A stretch of 64,000 nucleotides of DNA from Deltaproteobacteria bacterium (GTDB lineage: Bacteria > Myxococcota_A > UBA796 > UBA2385), in contig JAGYJW010000001.1 in NCBI GenBank assembly GCA_018401435.1, positions 124,001 to 188,000 of the forward strand, written 5' to 3'. The position numbers were made by a program, and so were the translations under genes. The stretch's first letter is position 1; every line of letters starts with the position of its first letter. This document shows, piece by piece, positions 58,374 to 64,000 of this stretch. The notes beneath the pieces are model-generated. The model was not told where the DNA came from and did no database searches. It saw only the letters and a list, made by a program, of their open reading frames with translations.

Positions 58374-59612
58374 CTACTTGCTCGACGCTGCGGCGACGGC
58401 CTTGCGGGCGGCGTCGGCGAGGTCGTTGGCGGGGGTGATGGCGAGACCGCTCTCGGAGAGCAGCTTCTTGCCGAGTTCAGCGTTGGTGCCGGCCAGGCGG
58501 ACGACGAGGGGGACCTGCAGACCGGTCTCGGCCACAGCGGCGATGACGCCCTCGGCGATGACGTCGCAGCGCATGATGCCGCCGAAGATGTTGACCAGGA
58601 TGGCCTTCACATTCGGGTCTTTGGTGATGATCGACAGGGCGGCCTTCACCTGGTCCTTGTTGGCGCCGCCGCCCACATCCAGGAAGTTGGCGGGCTCGCC
58701 GCCGGCGAATTTGCAGATGTCCATGGTGGCCATGGCCAGGCCCGCGCCATTCACCATGCAGCCGATGGTGCCGTCGAGCTTGATGAAGCTGAGCCCGTAG
58801 CGGGCGGCCTCGACCTCGGCGGCGTCGTCTTCACCGGCGTCATACCAGGAGGCGATCTCCTTCTGGCGGAAGACGGCGTTGTCGTCGATGGCCATCTTGG
58901 CGTCGAGCGCGATGACCTCGCCCTTGCTGGTCACGATCATGGGGTTGATCTCGACCTGGCTGGCGTCGGTGGCCATATAGGTGGCGTAGCAGCCCTGGAA
59001 GAGCTTGACGGCGCCATTGACGGCCTTGCCCGACAAACCCAGCTTGAAGGCCAGCTCTCGGCACTGCCAGTCGCCAAGACCGGTGATGGGATCGGCCCAG
59101 ACCTTGAGGATGGCGTCGGGGTTCTCGGCCGCGACCTCTTCGATCTCGGTGCCGCCCTCGGCGCTGGCCATGAGCACCAGGCGGCGGGTGGCGCGGTCCA
59201 GCAGCACGGCGACATAGAGCTCGCGCTCGATGTCGGCGCCGGTGGTGACCAGCACGGTCTTGACCTTGACGCCTTCGCGGCCGGTCTGCTTGGTGACCAG
59301 GGTGTTGCCCAGCATCATGGCGCAGGCGGCCTTGACGTCGTCCAGGCTGCGGCAGAGCTGCACGCCGCCCTTGCCCGGCACCTTGGCGGCACCCGCCAAG
59401 ACGGCGTCGAGGGTGGCGGCATCGCTCACCTCGGCGAAGCGGCCCTTGCCGCGGCCACCCGCGTGCACCTGGGCCTTGACCACCCAGAAGTCGCCGCCCA
59501 GCTCTTGGGCCGCGGCCACGGCGCCCTCTACCGTCGTGGCGGCCTTGCCCGGAGGCACGGCGACGCCATGACGGCGGAGCAGCTCCTTCGCCTGATACTC
59601 GTGAAGCTTCAT
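58374..59612 (-). CDS. sucC: Succinyl-CoA ligase beta subunit
   Basis: The ATP-grasp subunit that binds nucleotide and the substrate CoA partner SucD. The start at 59612 gives [20 protein letters not shown], and an upstream frame extension is not coding. The ATP-grasp loop is [14 protein letters not shown]. Later motifs are [30 protein letters not shown] and [16 protein letters not shown], all in the expected places. Length is 412 residues against about 390 in E. coli. GGGAAAG lies upstream as ribosome-binding site. It is the first gene of a two-gene sucCD operon. Confidence 0.95.
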   Translation of the reverse strand: MKLHEYQAKELLRRHGVAVPPGKAATTVEGAVAAAQELGGDFWVVKAQVHAGGRGKGRFAEVSDAATLDAVLAGAAKVPGKGGVQLCRSLDDVKAACAMMLGNTLVTKQTGREGVKVKTVLVTTGADIERELYVAVLLDRATRRLVLMASAEGGTEIEEVAAENPDAILKVWADPITGLGDWQCRELAFKLGLSGKAVNGAVKLFQGCYATYMATDASQVEINPMIVTSKGEVIALDAKMAIDDNAVFRQKEIASWYDAGEDDAAEVEAARYGLSFIKLDGTIGCMVNGAGLAMATMDICKFAGGEPANFLDVGGGANKDQVKAALSIITKDPNVKAILVNIFGGIMRCDVIAEGVIAAVAETGLQVPLVVRLAGTNAELGKKLLSESGLAITPANDLADAARKAVAAASSK

Positions 59613-59662
59613 CGCTTTCCCTGGTTGAGAATGGTGGGCCCGGGGGGCCCCGGCGGCGGTCG

Positions 59663-59682
59663 CCGGCCCCGGTTGGGGCCGG
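59663..59682 (-). terminator. Hairpin between plsX and sucC, possible terminator
   Basis: Perfect eight-base inverted repeat CCGGCCCC-GGTT-GGGGCCGG in the gap between plsX (stop 59767) and the sucC start (59612). No T-run follows, so intrinsic termination is weakly supported. Confidence 0.3.
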
Positions 59683-59766
59683 ACCGGTCGGGGTGCTCGA
59701 CGGGATGGATCCCCCGGAGCCCGCTCCGAAGGCGGCCCAGCTATCCCTTTGGGGGGGGCTGCGCCA

Positions 59767-60849
59767 TCACCCGGCGGGCGGGGGCCCACCGGAGGCGGGG
59801 TCGATCGGGGCGCCGCCCCGAACCTCCAACATGCCCCGGGCGATGCGGCCGGACAGATCGCCTTCGACCGCCTTGGCTGCCACCTTGACGGCGTTGCGGA
59901 TGGCCCGGGCGTTGCTGCGGCCATGGGCCTTGATCACGACCTTGTCCAGGCCCAGCAGCGGGGCGCCGCCGTACTGCTTCCAGTCCGTCATGGTCTTGAG
60001 CTGGCGCAGGCCCTGGCTGAGCATGGTGAGGCCGAGCTTCCACAGGAATTTGCGGGCATAGGCGTCTTTGGCGATGTCGCTGACCACCTCGCTCACGCCT
60101 TCGAGCATCTTGAGGACGACATTGCCCAGAAAGCCGCTGCAGACGATCACATCCACCGTGCCGCGGGGGATGTCCAGGCCCTCGACATTGCCGTGGAAAT
60201 TGAGGGCCGAGGGGCGGCTGAGCAGGGCGTGGGCCTCGATGATCTCCGGCGTGCCCTTGTTGGCTTCGGTGCCATTGGACAGCAGGGCCACCTTGGGGGA
60301 CACCGTGCCCGAGATCACGTTGGCATAGGCCGAGCCCATCACCGCAAAGCCCACCAGGTCCTCGGCCGTGGCGGTCAGGGTGGCCCCCACATCCAGGATG
60401 AGGGCGAAGGGATCCCCCCGGGGGCCGTGGCGGTTCTCCGTCGGGTAGACGCTGGCCAGGGCGGCCCGGCGCACCCCGGGCAGGCGCTGAAAGGTCTTGC
60501 CCGCCGCCAGGATGGTGGCCCCGGTCTGCCCGGCCGAGACCAGGGCGTCGGCCTCGCCATCCCGCACCAGGCGGGCGGCCACATTGATGGAGCAGTCGGG
60601 GCGGCCCTCCAGCACCACCTGGGGCTTGTCGTCCATGGCGATGGCACCCCCGCTGGCGTGCACGACCTGGATCCAGGCGGGATCGTAGCGGTGCTTGGCC
60701 AGCTCGGCGCTGATCTGCGCCTCGTCCCCCACCAGCAGCACCCGCACGGGGCGGTCTTCGGTGGAGAGCCTGGCGGCTCCTTCGACGGTGACGGCGACCC
60801 CGTGGTCACCGCCCATGGCATCCAGGGCGACTCGAATGGGCTGTTTCAT
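59767..60849 (-). CDS. plsX: Phosphate acyltransferase PlsX
   Basis: Makes acyl-phosphate from acyl-ACP for phosphatidic acid synthesis with PlsY. The 360-residue protein begins [20 protein letters not shown], the characteristic N-terminus, and has [20 protein letters not shown] (the conserved SAGNTGA-like motif, Gln replacing Asn). It also has [23 protein letters not shown] (the DGFxGNVxLK-like motif, Cys-Ser in place of Asp-Gly). It stands alone here. Many bacteria place plsX next to rpmF and fabH, which are not in this window. Its C-terminus ends with a Pro/Gly tail ([12 protein letters not shown]) that is not conserved. Confidence 0.93.
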   Translation of the reverse strand: MKQPIRVALDAMGGDHGVAVTVEGAARLSTEDRPVRVLLVGDEAQISAELAKHRYDPAWIQVVHASGGAIAMDDKPQVVLEGRPDCSINVAARLVRDGEADALVSAGQTGATILAAGKTFQRLPGVRRAALASVYPTENRHGPRGDPFALILDVGATLTATAEDLVGFAVMGSAYANVISGTVSPKVALLSNGTEANKGTPEIIEAHALLSRPSALNFHGNVEGLDIPRGTVDVIVCSGFLGNVVLKMLEGVSEVVSDIAKDAYARKFLWKLGLTMLSQGLRQLKTMTDWKQYGGAPLLGLDKVVIKAHGRSNARAIRNAVKVAAKAVEGDLSGRIARGMLEVRGGAPIDPASGGPPPAG

Positions 60850-60911
60850 CGCTGGAGTCTACCAGCCTGGGGGGGCGGGCGGCGCCATCGGGCCCGCCCC
60901 CGGCCGATTCT

Positions 60912-62975
60912 TCAGTCCGCGAGGGGGTAGAAGAGCACCCGGGCCAGCAGGTCTTCGGGCTGGCGCTGGGGCGTGACCTTGACGCCATAGTCCGAGATGC
61001 TGAAGAGGCTGTCCTCGACCACGACGCTGCGGCGCATGGAGGCGTACCAGTAGTCGTCGTTGCAGGGCTCGGTGGCACCCTCGCCATACCAGCGGCAGAC
61101 GGAGTCCTCGACCATATCGGCGTGATCGACCCGCCCGATCTCGGTCAGGCTGCCGCCTTCGGGGTCCACATCCACCACCAGCATGCCGCTGAAGTAGCTC
61201 TCCTGGCGCGTGTCTTCATCCCACTGCCAGGTGTAGATGGGCAGGCTGAGCACGCCGTTGAAGTAGGTGAAGGCGTGGTGGTCATAGAGGGCCTCGGACC
61301 AGCTCCAGTCGTCGCTCTCGAGCAGGATCTGGTCGGCCAGGCGGGGGTTGGCGAAGTCGCTCACGTCAAAGAGCGAGATGGCCATGCCGGTGATCTGGCC
61401 CTCCCAGGTGCCGGCGAAACCGACGGACAGCAGCAGGTCTTCGTTGACGGGGTGCAGATAGGTGGAGAAGCCGGGCAGCTCGAGTTCGCCGATGATGCGC
61501 GGGTCGCTGGGCACCGACAGGTCCAGGGTGAAGAGCGGGTCGATCTGCTCATAGGTGACCACGAAGCCCTTCTCGCCCAGAAAGCGCACGGCCTGGATGG
61601 TCTCGCCGGGGGCGATGCCGCCGACATGGCCCACCTCGGTGAAGCCGGTGGCGGTCTGCTCCAGCACGAAGACGTTGTTGGCGGGCTCGGCCCGATCCTC
61701 GCCATCCCAGCCCCAGCCCCAGGCGTTCATGTCGGTGGTGGCGACGCGAAGGTGGCCGTCGTACTCGCTCATGCTGAACTGGTTGAGCAGCCAGCCGCCC
61801 ACGGACCCCGATCCCTCATAGGTGGCGCCGTCGCCTTCCAGGGCGAAGCGGTGCAGGTGGGTCTCCAGCGCGGTGTCGTCGCCGCCCCACCACCAGTCCC
61901 AGGAGGTCTGGGCGATGACCAGGTGGTCGGTGCTGGCGTAGAGGTTCCAGCCCGCGGCCATCAGGCCCGTGCCCGACAGCTCTCCGTCCACCTCACCCAG
62001 GTCCAGGTGCACCACGCTGGTCATGTTGGGGTCGGCCAGCACCGCGGGACGGTAGATCTCGTCGCAGCCCATAAGGGGCTGGGGGTCGGCGTCTTCGCCG
62101 GGCAGTCCGTCGCTGGCCAAAGGCAGCAGGTCCGCGTCGGAAAGGGTCGAGACCACAGCCGCCACATGGGGCGTCAGCATGGCCCGGGCCTGGATGCGGG
62201 CCATCTCGATCTCGGCGTCGCTGGAGTCGTAGTCCACCTCGGGCAGGCCGCTGTTCTCGTCCCAGGCGAGGTTCCAGAGGGACTCGGGCATCCAGGTCCA
62301 GGCGTTGGTGACGGCGTAGACGTGGCCGTCCACCATGCGGGCGCCATTCAGCCAGCCCTCCACCGCGATCTCGCGGGTGATGGTGGGGTCGCTGCGGTCC
62401 GAGATGTCCACCACGGTCATCAGGGTGCGCTCGTTGTAGCCGCCGCCGTCGGTCTCCCAGCCGCGCTCGTCCCAGTCATAGGAGAAGACCAGCAGCTGGT
62501 CGCCCTGCAGGAACATATTGGTGGGCCAGCCCGGCAGGTCCAGGGTGGCCAGGCTGTGGGTCTCTTCGGCCGGCCAGCTGTCGAGCACGCTGAGCTGGGC
62601 GTCGTGCAGCACATAGATGTGCTCGCCATCGGTCTTGACGATGTCGGGCTCGTCCACGCCCTGCTCTTGGGTGTTGGTCTCGGAGTAGGAGTCGGGCCCT
62701 TCGTCTCCCCCGCTGCCATCGTCCCCGCCGGCCTCCAGGTCGCCCTCGGCCATGGGCATGTCCCAGCGGTAGTAGGAGTAGCGGGACTCCACCAGGGTCT
62801 CGGTCCAGGCGCGGGTCAGGTAGAGCCGCATGTCGTCGCAGTCCGCGAAGCGGGACAGCTTGGCCGATGCGCTGGACCCCGCGGGGTCGGGAGAGACCCG
62901 GCCCTCGTTGCAGGCGGCCAGGGACAGCGCCAGCAGGGGGGAGAGGGCGAGGCGGGCGATCAGGGTGCGGTTCAT
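60912..62975 (-). CDS. Beta-propeller domain lipoprotein
   Basis: A 687-residue exported protein. The leader ALSPLLALSLAACNEG ends in LAAC, a good lipobox, and GGAG precedes the ATG at 62975. The body matches secreted beta-propeller-domain (PF09826-like) proteins: QGVDEPDIVKTDGEHIYVL early, then repeated strand motifs such as LLVFSYDWDERGWETDGGGY, TSVVHLDLGEVDGELSGTG and FVVTYEQIDPLFTLDLSVPSDPRIIGE. The end is SMRRSVVVEDSLFSISDYGVKV. It has few Cys (DCDD, GCDE, VCRWY, PCND). The likely role is surface recognition or protein binding; no enzymatic motif is seen. The FG-GAP gene downstream is not upstream-coupled. Confidence 0.85.
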   Translation of the reverse strand: MNRTLIARLALSPLLALSLAACNEGRVSPDPAGSSASAKLSRFADCDDMRLYLTRAWTETLVESRYSYYRWDMPMAEGDLEAGGDDGSGGDEGPDSYSETNTQEQGVDEPDIVKTDGEHIYVLHDAQLSVLDSWPAEETHSLATLDLPGWPTNMFLQGDQLLVFSYDWDERGWETDGGGYNERTLMTVVDISDRSDPTITREIAVEGWLNGARMVDGHVYAVTNAWTWMPESLWNLAWDENSGLPEVDYDSSDAEIEMARIQARAMLTPHVAAVVSTLSDADLLPLASDGLPGEDADPQPLMGCDEIYRPAVLADPNMTSVVHLDLGEVDGELSGTGLMAAGWNLYASTDHLVIAQTSWDWWWGGDDTALETHLHRFALEGDGATYEGSGSVGGWLLNQFSMSEYDGHLRVATTDMNAWGWGWDGEDRAEPANNVFVLEQTATGFTEVGHVGGIAPGETIQAVRFLGEKGFVVTYEQIDPLFTLDLSVPSDPRIIGELELPGFSTYLHPVNEDLLLSVGFAGTWEGQITGMAISLFDVSDFANPRLADQILLESDDWSWSEALYDHHAFTYFNGVLSLPIYTWQWDEDTRQESYFSGMLVVDVDPEGGSLTEIGRVDHADMVEDSVCRWYGEGATEPCNDDYWYASMRRSVVVEDSLFSISDYGVKVTPQRQPEDLLARVLFYPLAD

Positions 62976-63122
62976 GGGGACTCCAACAGGGGACGCCCAT
63001 AGGGTATGCACGGATTGTGCCAGCGACGAGATGCCGCTTTGCAGGCGAGTCGGCTTGAATGGCGCAGACCTGACCCAGCCCAGATCGCGACAGCATTGTC
63101 GCGCCAAGGGCGCCCGGAGCCC

Positions 63123-64000
63123 TCAGCCGCCGCTGCCGCCCAGCAGCCAGGCGGCGGAGGCGGTGGAGCCCCCCACCAGCAGGTCCAAGCAGCCGTCGCG
63201 GTCCAGGTCGCCCGCGCTCAGGCTGCCGCCCATGGCCCCGCCCTCGGGACCGGCGAGATCGGGCGCTCCCAGGTCAAAGACGCCGGGCTGCAGGTCGCGC
63301 ACCATCCACAGGGCCCCGGCCCCGCCGCCGGCCCCGGGGCCGCCCACTGCAACCCCGGGGGCGCCCTGGGCGAGGGGGGCCAGGGACCAGCCCAGGCGCA
63401 GATCGCCGGTGGGTCCAAAGAGGGTGGACCAGGCCGCGCGGGCGCTGCTGACCCCCGTCCAAGGGCCCACCAGGCCGTAGATGGCCCCGCTGCTGAGGCC
63501 AATGCCGTCTGCACCCGGCGCCCCGACAATGAGGTCGTCCAGCCCATCTCCGTTGAGATCGCCGCCGGCCTCGACCGCCCAGCCCAGCAGGTCCCAGGTG
63601 TCGGCGCCATCAATGCGGGCGCTGGCGTCGGCCAGGCTGAGATCGGCGCGGACGGGCCCCGAGACGAGGTAGAGGCTGCCGCTCATCGTGCCCGCGACAT
63701 CGGCGCCCCAGGCGCCCACCGCGAGGTCGGGCAGCCCGTCGCCGTCCAGGTCGCCGACGGCCCGGGCGGCGCTGCCCGCGTAGTCTTCGCGACCTTCGCC
63801 GGTGACCGCGATGCCGGGCCCGCCATCCCGCGGCAGCAGCCAGAGCACGCCTTCGGGGCGGCCCCGGGGCAAGCCCAGGAGCAGCTCGGCCGGCGCCGAT
63901 CCCCGACCCCACCCCGGGGCCAGCATCAGGCCGTTGCCATCGCCCTCGGCCCAGTGAAAGAGGGCTTCCGGGCCGAGGTTGTGCGGGCCGCTGAGCCCCG
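63123..64000 (-). CDS. FG-GAP repeat (integrin alpha-like) protein, partial
   Basis: The reading frame continues through the right edge, so the N-terminus is missing. FG-GAP/VCBS-type modules are visible: AVGDLDGDGLPDLAVGAWGAD, AGGDLNGDGLDDLIVGAPGAD and AGDLDRDGCLDLLVGGS. Each has the DxDxDGxxDL calcium-binding loop followed by a beta strand. The ending LLGGSGG is a normal repeat end, so the C-terminus is complete. Such beta-propeller proteins are surface or secreted and often sit in tandem with other repeat proteins. Here it follows the beta-propeller gene with a 147-base gap. No anchor is visible. Confidence 0.85.
   Translation of the reverse strand, partial: GLSGPHNLGPEALFHWAEGDGNGLMLAPGWGRGSAPAELLLGLPRGRPEGVLWLLPRDGGPGIAVTGEGREDYAGSAARAVGDLDGDGLPDLAVGAWGADVAGTMSGSLYLVSGPVRADLSLADASARIDGADTWDLLGWAVEAGGDLNGDGLDDLIVGAPGADGIGLSSGAIYGLVGPWTGVSSARAAWSTLFGPTGDLRLGWSLAPLAQGAPGVAVGGPGAGGGAGALWMVRDLQPGVFDLGAPDLAGPEGGAMGGSLSAGDLDRDGCLDLLVGGSTASAAWLLGGSGG

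Noticed and set aside
57270..59888. A plus-strand frame of 872 codons opposite sucDC
   Set aside because: Antisense to two intact, conserved genes. No motif is visible in it.

Overview
The window is a GC-rich chromosomal segment from a Gram-negative bacterium, most likely an uncultured member of the Myxococcota or a related former-deltaproteobacterial lineage. The case rests on gene content: a eukaryote-like Ser/Thr kinase, a MopE/DGDGDG-repeat lipoprotein, PEGA, DUF2330-like, CotH, beta-propeller and FG-GAP surface proteins, many predicted lipoproteins, an NtrC-type sigma-54 activator, a SpmA-SpmB fusion protein, and core genes with delta-type neighbourhoods (phoH-HD-ybeY, birA-coaX). No rRNA, tRNA or CRISPR array was seen. 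Layout, left to right: 1-5.4 kb holds a frameshifted kinase/AAA ATPase running off the left edge, a DUF2330-like protein, a small lipoprotein and prfB with its programmed +1 frameshift. 5.4-12.2 kb holds an NAD(P)-binding protein, the translationally coupled phoH / 7TM-HD hydrolase / ybeY operon, and divergent ald with a YbhB-like gene. 12.2-18 kb is a minus-strand block: a HEAT-like protein, an EF-G paralogue, coaX, an SRPBCC protein and birA. 18-22.5 kb holds two bacterial PH-domain membrane proteins, ferrochelatase and the SpmAB fusion. 22.5-30.9 kb holds surface proteins (MopE repeats, PEGA), two very small genes, a GT-C-like membrane protein and an M23 peptidase. 31-38.7 kb is the most unusual part. 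It has a GNAT-like protein, a small protein with an extremely acidic tail behind a sigma-54-like promoter, and then four start/stop-coupled or closely spaced genes: a sigma-54 activator with a vestigial receiver, an ATP-grasp enzyme, an M14/AstE-like deacylase and a GshB-like ATP-grasp ligase. An EF-hand protein follows. 38.7-47.2 kb holds moaC, a GT51 transglycosylase with a long AsmA-like N-terminus, a MATE transporter, a helical protein, a thioesterase, a subtilase, fbp and an alpha/beta hydrolase. 47.2-57.5 kb is the accessory, decayed part: gene remnants, an IS91-like rolling-circle element with a tyrosine recombinase, relics of an IS701-like transposon, a CotH lipoprotein and monomeric icd, and a nearly complete but frameshifted IS copy with terminal inverted repeats. 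57.5-64 kb returns to core genes (sucCD, plsX), then a beta-propeller lipoprotein and an FG-GAP protein running off the right edge. How the genes work together: icd and sucCD supply adjacent TCA steps and sit convergently around an IS. phoH/HD/ybeY form an RNA-metabolism and signalling operon. birA/coaX are cofactor genes. The 33-38 kb operon looks like a sigma-54-regulated amide-ligation/deacylation pathway of unknown substrate. A recurring feature is single-base frameshifts in otherwise well-conserved genes (kinase, GT-C protein, M23 peptidase, sigma-54 activator, one lipoprotein, IS91 transposase). Uncorrected sequencing errors may therefore be present, and pseudogene calls outside the IS elements should be treated cautiously.
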